NCBI GenBank assembly: GCA_965221485.1
Contig: OZ244893.1
Location: 310,001-374,000 of the forward strand
DNA from: JAJEBT01 sp965221485
GTDB lineage: Bacteria > Pseudomonadota > Alphaproteobacteria > MPNO01 > UBA830
Reading direction: 5' to 3'
DNA: 64,000 nucleotides
Made by a program: the position numbers and the translations under genes. The notes under the pieces were generated by a model. That model had not been told where the DNA came from. It saw only the letters and a list, made by a program, of their open reading frames with translations, and did no database searches. Shown here in pieces: positions 33,294 through 42,566 of this stretch (the first letter of the stretch is position 1; every line of letters begins with the position of its first letter).

Positions 33294-34235
33294 ATGGGCT
33301 GTGCGTTTGTATTTCCGGGACAGGGGTCACAGGCTGTCGGAATGGGGGGAGAACTGACGGCGGCCTTTCCTGCCGCCCGAGCCGTATTTGACGAAATTGA
33401 TGACGCCCTGGGCGAAAGGCTGAGCAGCGTGATCGCCGGGGGCCCGCAACAGGAATTGACTCTCACGGAGAATGCGCAACCCGCGCTGATGGCTGTCAGT
33501 ATCGCCGTACTGCGCGTACTTGAAACCGAAGGCGGCGTCGACCTCGCGCGCGACTGCCGGTTTGTGGCCGGGCACTCTCTCGGTGAATATTCCGCCCTGA
33601 CAGCAGCCGGAAGCCTGGAGCTTGCCGATTCGGCCCGCCTTCTCCGTACGCGTGGTCAGGCCATGCAACGAGCGGTCCCGCCCGGGCAGGGAGGGATGGC
33701 GGCGCTGCTTGGCGTGGAGATGGATCTGGCCCGGACCATTGCCGAACAGGCGTCCGGGAGTGAGGCCTGCGCCCCAGGTAACGACAATGCACCGGGACAG
33801 ATCGTCCTGTCCGGAGCCATGTCAGCCATCGACCGGGCAGTGGATATTGCAAGGGAAAGGGGTGTTCGCACCCGCAAGCTTGACGTCAGTGCGCCCTTCC
33901 ACTCGGCCATGCTTGCCCCTGCAGCCACAGTCATGGAAGAGGCGCTTGCCGCGACGACAATCAGGAGCCCGGTGATACCCGTGGTCTCCAACGTGACCGC
34001 TCAGCCGGTCCGGGACCCCGAACAGATCCGCTCACTGCTGGTCGAGCAGATCACGGCGCTCGTGCGTTGGCGGGAGTCCATACAGACCATGGCAGAGCAG
34101 GGCGTTGACACGATCATCGAGCTGGGTGCCGGCCGTATTCTTTCGGGGCTGGTCAAACGAATCAACCGGCAGATCACGGTGCATAACGTTGAAAAACCTG
34201 GTGACCTTGAAGCCGCTCTCCAGCTCATTCATTGA
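33294..34235 (+). CDS. fabD: Malonyl-CoA:ACP transacylase
   Basis: The 313-residue protein has the FabD landmarks: FPGQGSQAVGMG at the N-terminus, the nucleophile elbow GHSLGEYSA with Ser95, the active-site histidine in SAPFHSAM near residue 200, and QNxGxG-like LSGAM. It loads malonyl groups from CoA onto acyl carrier protein to start type II fatty-acid elongation in the cytoplasm. It heads a plus-strand operon with fabG, acpP, fabF, mltG, yicC and gmk, and has a promoter just upstream. Confidence 0.97.
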   Translation: MGCAFVFPGQGSQAVGMGGELTAAFPAARAVFDEIDDALGERLSSVIAGGPQQELTLTENAQPALMAVSIAVLRVLETEGGVDLARDCRFVAGHSLGEYSALTAAGSLELADSARLLRTRGQAMQRAVPPGQGGMAALLGVEMDLARTIAEQASGSEACAPGNDNAPGQIVLSGAMSAIDRAVDIARERGVRTRKLDVSAPFHSAMLAPAATVMEEALAATTIRSPVIPVVSNVTAQPVRDPEQIRSLLVEQITALVRWRESIQTMAEQGVDTIIELGAGRILSGLVKRINRQITVHNVEKPGDLEAALQLIH

Positions 34236-34246
34236 AAGGAAACCCC

Positions 34247-34984
34247 ATGTTCGACCTCTCCGGAAAACGGATCCTCGTGACCGGAGCTTCGGGTGGTATT
34301 GGCGCAGCCATTGCCCGGACCACTCACAGCGCTGGCGCCGAGGTCTGTCTGGCCGGCCGTAACAGGCAAAAGCTGGAGTCCCTGGCGGCGGCGCTCAGTG
34401 AACGATGTCACGTCGTCGCAGGCGATCTTGTGGATGCGGAAGCGGCGGGGCGCATGGCCGGAGAAGCCGAGGGCGCAATGGGTGGTATCGATATTCTGGT
34501 GAACAATGCCGGGCTCGCACGGGATGCCCTCCTGATGAGAATGAAGGAGGAAGACTGGCAAACGGTGCTCGATGTCAATCTAAACGCCGTCTTTCGGCTC
34601 TCGAGGGCTGTATTGCGCGGAATGATCCGGGCCAGATGGGGGCGGATCCTCAATATTACGTCCGTCGTTGGCCATTCCGGAAACCCGGGTCAGGCCAATT
34701 ATGCGGCGTCCAAGGCGGGTCTGGTCGGGCTGTCGAAGTCGCTGGCCGCCGAAGTGGCAACACGCGGCATCACCGTCAACTGCCTTGCGCCCGGTTTCAT
34801 CGAGACCGCGATGACCGAGGGCTTCGATGAGTCGCGGCGAGACGAATTGAAGGCTGCCATACCGGCCGGACGGTTCGGTACCCCCGAAGATGTTGCTGCC
34901 TGCGCGCTGTTTTTGGTCAGCCAGGAGGCGTCATATGTGACCGGACAAACATTGCATGTAAACGGGGGCATGGCCATGATATAA
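34247..34984 (+). CDS. fabG: 3-oxoacyl-ACP reductase
   Basis: The 245-residue SDR matches FabG: TGASGGIGAAIA, NNAG, NITSVVGHSGNPGQANYAASKAG with the catalytic Ser/Tyr/Lys, FIETAMTEG, and VTGQTLHVNGGMAMI at the end. It reduces 3-oxoacyl-ACP with NADPH. The start is the ATG at 34247 behind GAAAGG, 11 bp after fabD. Confidence 0.96.
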   Translation: MFDLSGKRILVTGASGGIGAAIARTTHSAGAEVCLAGRNRQKLESLAAALSERCHVVAGDLVDAEAAGRMAGEAEGAMGGIDILVNNAGLARDALLMRMKEEDWQTVLDVNLNAVFRLSRAVLRGMIRARWGRILNITSVVGHSGNPGQANYAASKAGLVGLSKSLAAEVATRGITVNCLAPGFIETAMTEGFDESRRDELKAAIPAGRFGTPEDVAACALFLVSQEASYVTGQTLHVNGGMAMI

Positions 34985-34998
34985 GAGCCGGTCGACAA

Positions 34999-35014
34999 GA
35001 CTCCGATTGGAGTC
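34999..35014 (+). terminator. Small hairpin between fabG and acpP
   Basis: GACTCC-GATT-GGAGTC forms a perfect six-pair stem with a four-base loop just after fabG, without an immediate T-run (a run of seven Ts follows about 55 bases later). It could be a processing site or weak attenuator separating highly expressed acpP from fabDG. Confidence 0.35.
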
Positions 35015-35141
35015 ATTCCGGTATCGCAACGATCCCGCATCGGGAACGGGAGTTGCCGGAAAAGCAGGGATTTTTTTAACTTCGAAATCACAGAACTGCG
35101 CCCCCCACACGCGGGCGCTATCGCAAGTCAGGAAGAACGAA

Positions 35142-35384
35142 ATGAGTCAAATTTCCGAACGCGTCAAGGAAATCGTCGTGGAACATCTCGGTGTGGAGCC
35201 GGACAAGGTGACAGAAAACGCCAGCTTTATTGACGATCTTGGCGCAGACAGTCTTGATACCGTCGAGCTTGTTATGGCCTTTGAGGAAGAATTCGGGTGT
35301 GAAATCCCCGACGAAGCTGCTGAAAAGATTCTGACCGTCAAGGATGCCATTGACTTCGTCAATGAAAATGCTGATGCCGGCTGA
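35142..35384 (+). CDS. acpP: Acyl carrier protein
   Basis: The 80-residue acidic protein has the phosphopantetheine attachment motif GADSLDT with Ser37, and helices IVVEHLGVE and FEEEFGCEIPDEAAEKI typical of AcpP. It carries growing acyl chains for fatty-acid and lipid A synthesis. AGGAAG precedes the ATG at 35142. The 157-bp gap after fabG probably holds an extra promoter, since AcpP is needed in excess. Confidence 0.98.
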   Translation: MSQISERVKEIVVEHLGVEPDKVTENASFIDDLGADSLDTVELVMAFEEEFGCEIPDEAAEKILTVKDAIDFVNENADAG

Positions 35385-35442
35385 TGCCCTGATCGATTCT
35401 CTGCCCCATGGCTGAAGGCGGGATATTGGTGGACAGGGTCGC

Positions 35443-36717
35443 ATGAGGAGCGAACAGAGGCGTGTCGTTGTGACCGGCATGGGACTGGTCACGCCGCTCG
35501 GTGTGGGCGTCGATCATGTGTGGCGGCGTCTCATTGAAAGTGAGTCCGGAGCAGGACCGATCACGATATTCGATGCTGGTGATCTTTCGGTCCGGATTGC
35601 CTGTGAGGTCCCCACAGGCAACAGGGCCGAGGGGTGTTTCGATATCGACGAAGTGATGCCGAAGAAGGACCAGCGCAAATGCGATCGGTTCATCATCTAT
35701 GCACTGGCAGCGGCTGCGGAAGCGATTGAAGACTCGGGCTGGCTGCCCGGGAACGATCACGAGGCTGAACGCGCGGGTGTCATGATCGGCTCGGGGATCG
35801 GCGGCCTGGAAACAATGGCTGAGACCCAGGATCTGCTGACGGGTCGCGGCCCCCGAAGGATTTCCCCATACTTCATCACCGCGACCCTGATCAATCTCGC
35901 TTCGGGGCAGGTTTCGATACGCTACGGTCTCAAGGGCCCCAACCACGCCCCTGTGACAGCCTGTTCCACCGGAGCCCATGCGATCGGCGACGCGTCGCGT
36001 CTGATCAGTTTCGGTGACGCCGACATTATGGTCGCAGGCGGTGCCGAGGCAGCGATTTGCCGTCTCGGCGTGGCCGGCTTCGCTGCGGCCCGGGCCCTGA
36101 CCAGCAAATTCAACGATGAACCGCAACGGGCCTCGCGCCCCTGGGATCAGGATCGCGATGGTTTTGTCATGGGCGAAGGTGCCGGTGTGGTTGTGCTTGA
36201 GGAATATGAGCATGCCAGGGCCAGAGGTGCGAACATCTATGCCGAAGTGGTTGGATACGGCCTGTCCGGAGATGCCTATCACATCACCTCGCCGCCGGAA
36301 GACGGAAGTGGTGGCTTCCGGTCAATGCGATCGGCCCTGCGTAACGCCGGCATGAACCCTGGAGATATCCAGTATATCAATGCCCACGGGACATCGACCC
36401 CGGTCGGAGACGAGATTGAACTGCGTGCGATCGAGAGGCTGTTCGGTGATCACGCCGGCACGCTCTCCATGTCCTCGACCAAGTCCTCGACCGGTCACTT
36501 GCTCGGAGCGGCGGGCGCCGTCGAGGCCATCTTTTCCATAAAGGCGATTCAGAGCGATACGGTTCCACCGACCCTCAATCTTGACAATCCGCCCGAAAAT
36601 TGCGGGATTGATCTGGTTCCCTATGAAGCCCGACATCGTCCCCTGAATGCAGCGCTGTCCAACTCATTTGGTTTCGGGGGTACGAACGCCTCGCTGATTT
36701 TCCGGGAGGCGTCCTGA
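35443..36717 (+). CDS. fabF: 3-oxoacyl-ACP synthase II
   Basis: The 424-residue condensing enzyme has VVVTGMGLVTPLG at the start, the nucleophile Cys174 in TACSTGAHAIGDA, and the two catalytic histidines in NAHGTSTPVGD and SSTKSSTGHLLGAAG, the C-H-H triad of KAS I/II. SFGFGGTNASLIF closes the active site. It elongates acyl-ACP with malonyl-ACP. It lies 58 bp after acpP and 7 bp before mltG. Confidence 0.97.
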   Translation: MRSEQRRVVVTGMGLVTPLGVGVDHVWRRLIESESGAGPITIFDAGDLSVRIACEVPTGNRAEGCFDIDEVMPKKDQRKCDRFIIYALAAAAEAIEDSGWLPGNDHEAERAGVMIGSGIGGLETMAETQDLLTGRGPRRISPYFITATLINLASGQVSIRYGLKGPNHAPVTACSTGAHAIGDASRLISFGDADIMVAGGAEAAICRLGVAGFAAARALTSKFNDEPQRASRPWDQDRDGFVMGEGAGVVVLEEYEHARARGANIYAEVVGYGLSGDAYHITSPPEDGSGGFRSMRSALRNAGMNPGDIQYINAHGTSTPVGDEIELRAIERLFGDHAGTLSMSSTKSSTGHLLGAAGAVEAIFSIKAIQSDTVPPTLNLDNPPENCGIDLVPYEARHRPLNAALSNSFGFGGTNASLIFREAS

Positions 36718-36724
36718 AACGGCC

Positions 36725-37708
36725 ATGCGTCGGCTGGCGCTGGCAGGCCTCGTCTCCATTCTTGGCCTTGCTGCCGGAGCAGGGTGGATCTGGTACAGCT
36801 TCGAGAAACCGGGTCCTTCAACGGTGACGCGGACAGTGCTGATCGCCAACGGAACCCATCTTCGAGGAATTGCCAGCCAGCTTGCGGATGCAGAAGTCAT
36901 TCGCCGACCCTGGGTCTTCATGGTCGGCGTGCATGTCTTGCGCGATGGCGGGCGGTTGCAAGCCGGGGAATTCGCCATTCCGCCACGGGCCAGCATGGCC
37001 GCCGTGGCGAGTCATCTTGCGTCGGGCGAAACCGTGCAACGCCGTCTTGCGGTGCCGGAGGGGCTGACATCGGGTCAGGTCGTCGATCTTGTAAAGGCTG
37101 CGGAAGGACTGGTTGGCGAGGCACCGGCCGCATATCGGTATATCAGTCTTCTTCCCGATACCTACTTCTACTCCTGGGGAGATTCGCGTGCAGCGACGCT
37201 GAAGCGCATGGAGACAGCCATGGAGCAGGCGTTGCAGGAAGCCTGGCGCCAGCGTGATGTCAGCATCGCAATCCGGTCTCCGCAGGAAGCGCTTGTGCTT
37301 GCCTCGATCGTGGAAAAGGAAACAGGACGCGCTTCAGAGCGCCGCCGAATTTCGGCGGTTTATCACAATCGCCTGAAAAAGCGCTGGAGATTGCAAGCCG
37401 ATCCTACAGTCATTTTTGCGCTGACCGGCGGAAAACCGCTGGAAAGGGCCCTGAACCGTGCGGATCTGAGAGTGGAGTCTCCTTACAACACCTACAGGCG
37501 GCACGGGCTGCCCCCCGGCCCCATCGGCAACCCCGGGCTTGCGTCAATCCGGGCTGCTACCAATCCCCTTCAGACCGACGAGTATTATTTCGTCGCCGAC
37601 GGCGAGGGCGGTCACAGGTTTGCCCGCACGCTGAGTGAGCATAACCGCAATGTTCGGGAATGGCGCCGTGTGCAACGGGCTCGCCAGATTCCGGGGCACG
37701 ATCACTAA
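36725..37708 (+). CDS. mltG: Endolytic murein transglycosylase MltG
   Basis: The 327-residue protein starts with one transmembrane helix (residues about 3-23), then a LysM-like part and the YceG catalytic domain: SIVEKETGR with the catalytic glutamate, LQADPTVIFAL, and SPYNTYRRHGLPPGPIGNPG. It cuts nascent glycan strands in the periplasm and limits their length. Placement directly after acpP-fabF is conserved in proteobacteria. Confidence 0.95.
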   Translation: MRRLALAGLVSILGLAAGAGWIWYSFEKPGPSTVTRTVLIANGTHLRGIASQLADAEVIRRPWVFMVGVHVLRDGGRLQAGEFAIPPRASMAAVASHLASGETVQRRLAVPEGLTSGQVVDLVKAAEGLVGEAPAAYRYISLLPDTYFYSWGDSRAATLKRMETAMEQALQEAWRQRDVSIAIRSPQEALVLASIVEKETGRASERRRISAVYHNRLKKRWRLQADPTVIFALTGGKPLERALNRADLRVESPYNTYRRHGLPPGPIGNPGLASIRAATNPLQTDEYYFVADGEGGHRFARTLSEHNRNVREWRRVQRARQIPGHDH

Positions 37709-37715
37709 ATTGACA

Positions 37716-38600
37716 GTGTTCAGCATGACCGGTTTTGCCCGTATCCAGGGGACGGGTGCCGGTTTCGACTGGGTCTGGGAAGTTCGAAGTGTCAATTCGC
37801 GCGGACTTGACCTGCGGCTGAACTTCCCGCCGGGTCTGTCCCGTCTCGAGCCGCAAACGCGCGAAGAAATCACCAGAAACTTCTCACGCGGGCGTTTCGA
37901 AATCAGTCTGGCCCTGCGATCGGATTCTTCGCTGTCGCGTTATGGCATCGACGAGAAATTGCTCGCATCCCTGGTGGCGCGGATCGAAGATGCCGGCGGT
38001 GATACTGCGGCGCCGTCCGACATTGCATCCCTTCTGACGGTACGCGGAGTTGTGGTGGAGACATCGGACGAACGATTTGCCGATGAAACCTTGATACAGG
38101 AACGGGATCGCCGGATCCTGGATGATCTCCGGAGAGTCATCAAAGATCTGGTGGCCGCACGGACCGGCGAGGGATGTCGCCTTGAGGAAGCCGTGATCCG
38201 GCATATCGACGAAATCGACCGGCTGGCCCGGGTCGCAAGGGAAGCGCTGGACGCCTCGCCGGTCCGCATCGAGGATCAGATATGCGCCCGGCTTGCCCGG
38301 CTTGCCGAAGGAAGTGGCGAAGTATCCCCCGAACGGATTGCCCAGGAAGTGGCCATGAACCTGGTCCGCGGAGATGTTCGCGAAGAGATCGACCGGATCC
38401 ACGCTCACATCGACGCAGCGCGCGATCTGTTGAATGCCGAAACCGCCAAGGGGAGGCGTCTGGAGTTCCTGTGTCAGGAATTGAACCGGGAAGCCGGCAC
38501 CCTTTGCGCCAAGTCCCTGACCCTGACGCTCACGAGAGTCGGTCTGGATCTCAAGGCCGCGATCGATCGACTGCGTGAGCAGAGCCAGAACATCGAATGA
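37716..38600 (+). CDS. yicC: YicC family endoribonuclease-like protein
   Basis: The product is about 294 residues. The N-terminus SMTGFARIQG and the C-terminus GRRLEFLCQELNREAGTLCAKS are the YicC/UPF0701 and DUF1732 hallmarks. Known: E. coli YicC acts on RNA (an RNase implicated in small-RNA turnover). The start is uncertain: GTG at 37716 is chosen because relatives have two or three residues before SMTGFA; TTG at 37710 and ATG at 37725 are alternatives. It sits 7 bp after mltG and 10 bp before gmk. Confidence 0.92.
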   Translation: MFSMTGFARIQGTGAGFDWVWEVRSVNSRGLDLRLNFPPGLSRLEPQTREEITRNFSRGRFEISLALRSDSSLSRYGIDEKLLASLVARIEDAGGDTAAPSDIASLLTVRGVVVETSDERFADETLIQERDRRILDDLRRVIKDLVAARTGEGCRLEEAVIRHIDEIDRLARVAREALDASPVRIEDQICARLARLAEGSGEVSPERIAQEVAMNLVRGDVREEIDRIHAHIDAARDLLNAETAKGRRLEFLCQELNREAGTLCAKSLTLTLTRVGLDLKAAIDRLREQSQNIE

Positions 38601-38610
38601 GAGCCTCCGG

Positions 38611-39243
38611 ATGAGCAAACTGCGCCGTCATGGGCTTATGCTGGCCCTGTCCTCGCCGTCGGGCGCAGGGAAGACAACGATATCGCGCGAGCTGCTTGTG
38701 CAGGACGACAGTCTCCGCTTGTCGATCTCGGTCACAACCCGACCGCGCCGTCCCGGCGAACGGTCCGGGCGGGACTATGTCTTCGTCGATCCGGATGAGT
38801 TTGAGACAATGGTCGAAAAAGGAGACCTCCTTGAGCACGCCACCGTGTTCGGTCACCGTTACGGCACGCCCCGCGGGTTCGTCGAGGATCAGCTCGGCGC
38901 CGGGTGCGATCTCCTGTTCGACATTGACTGGCAAGGGGTTCAGCAACTCAAGGAACTCAAGAGGATGGATCTGGTCAGTGTGTTTATCTTTCCCCCAAGC
39001 ACTGCAGCTCTTCTGGACCGTCTTCGTGAACGCGCCCAGGATTCGGAAGAGGTGGTGCAGGATCGCATGTCGAGAGCGCCGGAAGAGATGATTCACTGGC
39101 CCGAGTATGACTACATCATCGTCAATAACAGCATCGCAGACAGCGTTGCCAGGGTGAAGTCGATCCTGACGGCAGAGCGGCACCGGCGCGAGCGTCAGAT
39201 CGGATTGTCCGATTTTGTTCGTCACCTGAGCGAAGCCGGTTAA
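38611..39243 (+). CDS. gmk: Guanylate kinase
   Basis: The 210-residue protein has the P-loop SSPSGAGKTTISRELL, the GMP-binding SVTTRPRRPGERSGRDYVFV, and DIDWQGVQQLK. It phosphorylates GMP to GDP. The ATG at 38611 lies 10 bp after the yicC stop, the usual yicC-gmk pairing. It is the last gene of the fabD operon and converges on rsmA. Confidence 0.97.
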   Translation: MSKLRRHGLMLALSSPSGAGKTTISRELLVQDDSLRLSISVTTRPRRPGERSGRDYVFVDPDEFETMVEKGDLLEHATVFGHRYGTPRGFVEDQLGAGCDLLFDIDWQGVQQLKELKRMDLVSVFIFPPSTAALLDRLRERAQDSEEVVQDRMSRAPEEMIHWPEYDYIIVNNSIADSVARVKSILTAERHRRERQIGLSDFVRHLSEAG

Positions 39244-39244
39244 C

Positions 39245-39265
39245 GATCCGCGCGGTCGCGGGATC
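39245..39265 (+). terminator. GC-rich hairpin after gmk
   Basis: GATCCGCG-CGGT-CGCGGGATC can pair over eight positions with one bulged base, directly after the gmk stop. There is no T-run, so termination here is only a suggestion. It lies between the convergent gmk and rsmA genes. Confidence 0.3.
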
Positions 39266-39311
39266 ATCCCCGGCGCCGCCACGGATCCGGTCCTTGAGGT
39301 TTCAGGCACCC

Positions 39312-40193
39312 TCAGGGGTGGGACGACGGCGTGTCTTCTCTCGACCTCGCTTCCAGCGCCCGTGCCAGCGCGCAATAATCTTCAACCCGGAGGGTTTCAG
39401 CTCTGGCCGTGGGGTCGATACCACAAGTCCTCAGCGTCGTTTCGGGATCGGGAAAAAGGCCGGACAGCGCGGAGCGCAGCATCTTGCGCCGCTGTCCGAA
39501 GGCAGCCCGTGTCACCGTTTCCAGGAATTTCGGTACGGCGGGCTCCGGCGGCCGGTCTCTCGGTGTAATGGCAACGAGCATCGAGTGAACCTTGGGGGCG
39601 GGGACAAAGGCCGTCGGCGGAATGCCGAACAGTGGCCGGACATCATGCTGCCATTGGACCGCGACCGAAAGCCGTCCGTACTGTCCGGTCCCGGGAGCAG
39701 CACCCAGGCGCAGGGCCACCTCCCTCTGGAACATCAGGACCAGGCGGTCATAAAAACATGTCCCACTGATCAGCTTCAGGAGCAGGGGGGTCGCAATATT
39801 GTAGGGCAGGTTCGCAACCACTCGCACCGCTCCCGAGGCAGGGAGTACCGATAAAATATCGAAGGACAGTGCATCTCCCGCGATGACCCTGAGCCGGCCA
39901 TCGGCACAGGCCCCTATATCTTCCAGCGCCCCAAGACAGCGTTCATCGCGCTCGATAGCAATCACCCGGAGCGCACCCTGTTCCAGAAGGGCGCGGGTAA
40001 GACCGCCGGGGCCCGGCCCGATCTCAAGCACCGTGACTCCCTCGAGAGGCCCGGCGTTGCGGGCAATGCGGCGGGACAGGTTGGGATCCAGCAGAAAATT
40101 CTGACCCAGGGACTTGCGGGCCGAAAGCTTGTGGGTGGCGATCACCTGCCGCAGGGAAGGCAGACTGTCCAACGCGCGGTTATCAGCTCCCAC
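39312..40193 (-). CDS. rsmA: 16S rRNA dimethyladenosine transferase
   Basis: The product is 293 residues from the GTG at 40193, chosen because GGAG lies nine bases upstream and RsmA proteins begin close to LPSLRQVIATHKL. An ATG at 40235 would overlap pdxA by 53 bases. Motifs are SLGQNFLLD, VLEIGPGPGGLTRALL (SAM binding) and NLPYNIATPLL (catalytic NLPY). It dimethylates two adjacent adenines near the 3' end of 16S rRNA. The overlap with pdxA shows co-translation. Confidence 0.95.
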   Translation of the reverse strand: MGADNRALDSLPSLRQVIATHKLSARKSLGQNFLLDPNLSRRIARNAGPLEGVTVLEIGPGPGGLTRALLEQGALRVIAIERDERCLGALEDIGACADGRLRVIAGDALSFDILSVLPASGAVRVVANLPYNIATPLLLKLISGTCFYDRLVLMFQREVALRLGAAPGTGQYGRLSVAVQWQHDVRPLFGIPPTAFVPAPKVHSMLVAITPRDRPPEPAVPKFLETVTRAAFGQRRKMLRSALSGLFPDPETTLRTCGIDPTARAETLRVEDYCALARALEARSREDTPSSHP

Positions 40194-41220
40194 CGGGCCC
40201 GACTCCGGCCCGCGCGCGACAGGCAGCGATGTCATCAGCCATTTGCAATGCGGCAATAAAGCTCCCGGGATTGGCGGCTCCGGTCCCTGCAATATCGTAT
40301 GCGGTTCCGTGATCGGGTGATGTCCTGACGAAGGGCAGCCCCAACGTGACATTGACACCGCCGTGAAAATCCAGGGTCTTCAGGGGAATGAGAGCCTGAT
40401 CGTGATACATGCAGACGGCGATGTCATAGGTCTCCCTTGCCTCGGCATGAAACATCGTATCAGCGGGCAGCGGCCCCACGATATCGGCACCCCGTTGCCG
40501 CATTGTCTCAATCGCCGGCTGCAGGATCTCGATTTCCTCGCGGCCGAGATGGCCGTCTTCACCGGCATGCGGGTTCAGGCCGGCAACGGCAAGGCGCGGA
40601 TGGGAGAGTCCAAGGTCCAGCCTGGCCGCTTCCCAGGTTGTCTCGAGGACATGCAGGATCCGGTCTCCCGAGAGGACGCTGATGGCCTCGCGCAAGGCGA
40701 GATGGACGGTGACGGGCACAACCCTGAGAGCGGAACAGACCAGCATCATGACGGGGTCGTGTTCGAGCCCGGCCAGTGCACCCAGATATTCCGTGTGACC
40801 GGGACTGGTGAAACCGGCCTCATAGAGACGGCTTTTCCGGACCGGGCTGGTGACTACACCCCTGACCTGTCCGGAAAGAGCCGCGTCGACCGCGCGGTCA
40901 ATGGACTCAATGGTCATGGTTGCGTCAGCAGTGCTGTCGTCTCCCGGACCCGACGCCACAGTCTGGCTGAGCGCCATGACGGGAAGAGCGTCCTGGAATA
41001 CGCTTCGGGCATCACCGGGGCTGGCGATTGGTGCCACAGGACAGGGCATTCCGATTTGAGTTCCGAGGCGATGCAATCGCTCCGGATCGTCAAAAAGGAA
41101 GAACGGGGGCAAGGTCCGGCGATGCTCATGCCAGGCCATGAGCGCGGTTTCCCCGCCGATTCCGGCGGGGTCGCCCATGGTTGCTGCGATTGGTGGCGCC
41201 GGTGGACCCGAATCAGCCAC
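40183..41220 (-). CDS. pdxA: 4-hydroxythreonine-4-phosphate dehydrogenase
   Basis: The product is 345 residues from the GTG at 41220, which overlaps the surA stop by eight bases; the frame upstream is surA antiframe and not PdxA-like. Motifs are ATMGDPAGIGGE, GHTEYLGALAG, NPHAGEDGHLGREE and MYHDQALIPLK, containing the metal-binding histidines. It oxidises 4-phosphohydroxy-L-threonine in de novo pyridoxal phosphate synthesis. The surA-pdxA-rsmA order is the classic proteobacterial one. Confidence 0.95.
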   Translation of the reverse strand: MADSGPPAPPIAATMGDPAGIGGETALMAWHEHRRTLPPFFLFDDPERLHRLGTQIGMPCPVAPIASPGDARSVFQDALPVMALSQTVASGPGDDSTADATMTIESIDRAVDAALSGQVRGVVTSPVRKSRLYEAGFTSPGHTEYLGALAGLEHDPVMMLVCSALRVVPVTVHLALREAISVLSGDRILHVLETTWEAARLDLGLSHPRLAVAGLNPHAGEDGHLGREEIEILQPAIETMRQRGADIVGPLPADTMFHAEARETYDIAVCMYHDQALIPLKTLDFHGGVNVTLGLPFVRTSPDHGTAYDIAGTGAANPGSFIAALQMADDIAACRARAGVGPGGS

Positions 41221-42481
41221 GAAGATCCACGACGGCCGCCAACCGAAGGTCACGAAGATAGCGCTGGGCCAGCCGTGACAGGCGTTCGCGATGAAGACGT
41301 TCCCTGATGGCTTCGCGGTCCGGGAGTGTGATCCTGGGTGCCTGGTCTTCGCGGGAACAGACCATGAGCAGAAGCAGCCCGTCCGGAGTCCGGATCGGTT
41401 CGGAGACATTGCCTTCGGCCAAGGGGGCAACCGCGATGCGGATTCTCTCGGACAGGGATGTCAGCTCCATTTTGCCGAGAGCCGGAGTCAGTGGGGATCT
41501 CGCTTTTCCGGCCAGGGCGTCGAAGGCTTCACAACTGGTTGCGGCGGCACGGATGCGCTCCGCCTCCGCCTCCGGCGATGTTCCGTTGCCGCCCGTTTTG
41601 TTCGGCAACAGGAGCTGGTGCAGGTCCAGCAGCACTCTCGCCGGGCTGACCTCGGCAATCTTGCGTTGTTCGCGCAACAGCGTGATCCGGAAACCGGTCC
41701 GCGTTCTCAGGGGCATCGAGAGTTGGCCCGGACGCATGGCGGAGAGTGCCCGCAGAAGTTCGGGATCAAGATCCGATTCGTGAACCCAGCCCAGGTCACC
41801 TCCCACGGCTGCTGTCGGGCTGTCCGAAAATTCCCGTGCGATGGCCGAGAATCGGGCTCCCCGGGACATTTGTTCGATGAGGCGGTTTGCGGTTTGCAGG
41901 ACATCGGCTTCCCGACCGGGGGTGGCAACCGGAAGAAGGATCTCTCCCAGCCTGTACTCTGTTTGACCCTGGCGCGCCTCGATACGCTGCAGGATTTCGT
42001 CGATTTCCTCGTCGCTGACGACGACGCGGGGGCGAAGGCGCAGGTCAATGAGCCGGTACCAGGCAAGATTGGCGCGGCTCTGCGCACGCAAGGCTTCCTT
42101 CGGCACATTGCTTTGACGGAGCAGATTGTCAAGTTCGCCGGCCGGGATGTTGTTCTGTCTCTCCATCATCCCTATGGCGCGGTTTATGTCGTCCTGGCTG
42201 ATGTCGATGTTCAGGCGGCGGGCCTCCTGGATTTGCAATGTTTCGTTGATGAGCACGTCCAGTGCCTGGCCGCGAATTCGGTCGCGAACGGCCGGAGTAT
42301 CGGAGAGTTGGGTCGAAAAGAAGACGAGGCGCATACGGGCTTCGAGATCATATGCAGAGATGATCTCATCGTTCACGATAGCGACGATTCGCTGTTGGGC
42401 ATGTGCCGCACTAGGGCCCGTCAGGGTCAACAGGAACAGGATGCCCGCGACCAGGCGGGCCACTGCAGGATAACGAGGCAT
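41213..42481 (-). CDS. surA: Periplasmic chaperone/peptidyl-prolyl isomerase SurA
   Basis: The 422-residue protein has a signal peptide ending near SAAHA (about residue 28), a SurA N-terminal chaperone domain (VAIVNDEIISAYDLEARM), and parvulin-type PPIase domains: one around residues 170-270 (YRLGEILLPV, FSDSPTAAVGGDLGWV), and a more degenerate one after it (LGKMELTSL). It escorts unfolded outer-membrane proteins, including LptD, to the BAM complex. It lies 85 bp downstream of lptD. Confidence 0.93.
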   Translation of the reverse strand: MPRYPAVARLVAGILFLLTLTGPSAAHAQQRIVAIVNDEIISAYDLEARMRLVFFSTQLSDTPAVRDRIRGQALDVLINETLQIQEARRLNIDISQDDINRAIGMMERQNNIPAGELDNLLRQSNVPKEALRAQSRANLAWYRLIDLRLRPRVVVSDEEIDEILQRIEARQGQTEYRLGEILLPVATPGREADVLQTANRLIEQMSRGARFSAIAREFSDSPTAAVGGDLGWVHESDLDPELLRALSAMRPGQLSMPLRTRTGFRITLLREQRKIAEVSPARVLLDLHQLLLPNKTGGNGTSPEAEAERIRAAATSCEAFDALAGKARSPLTPALGKMELTSLSERIRIAVAPLAEGNVSEPIRTPDGLLLLMVCSREDQAPRITLPDREAIRERLHRERLSRLAQRYLRDLRLAAVVDLRG

Positions 42482-42566
42482 GTTTGTTCAGGGTCCGGGT
42501 TGAGACTGTCAATATATAGATTTGATAACGTACGGGTCCAGCGATCGGTGCCGGGGAACGATGGCT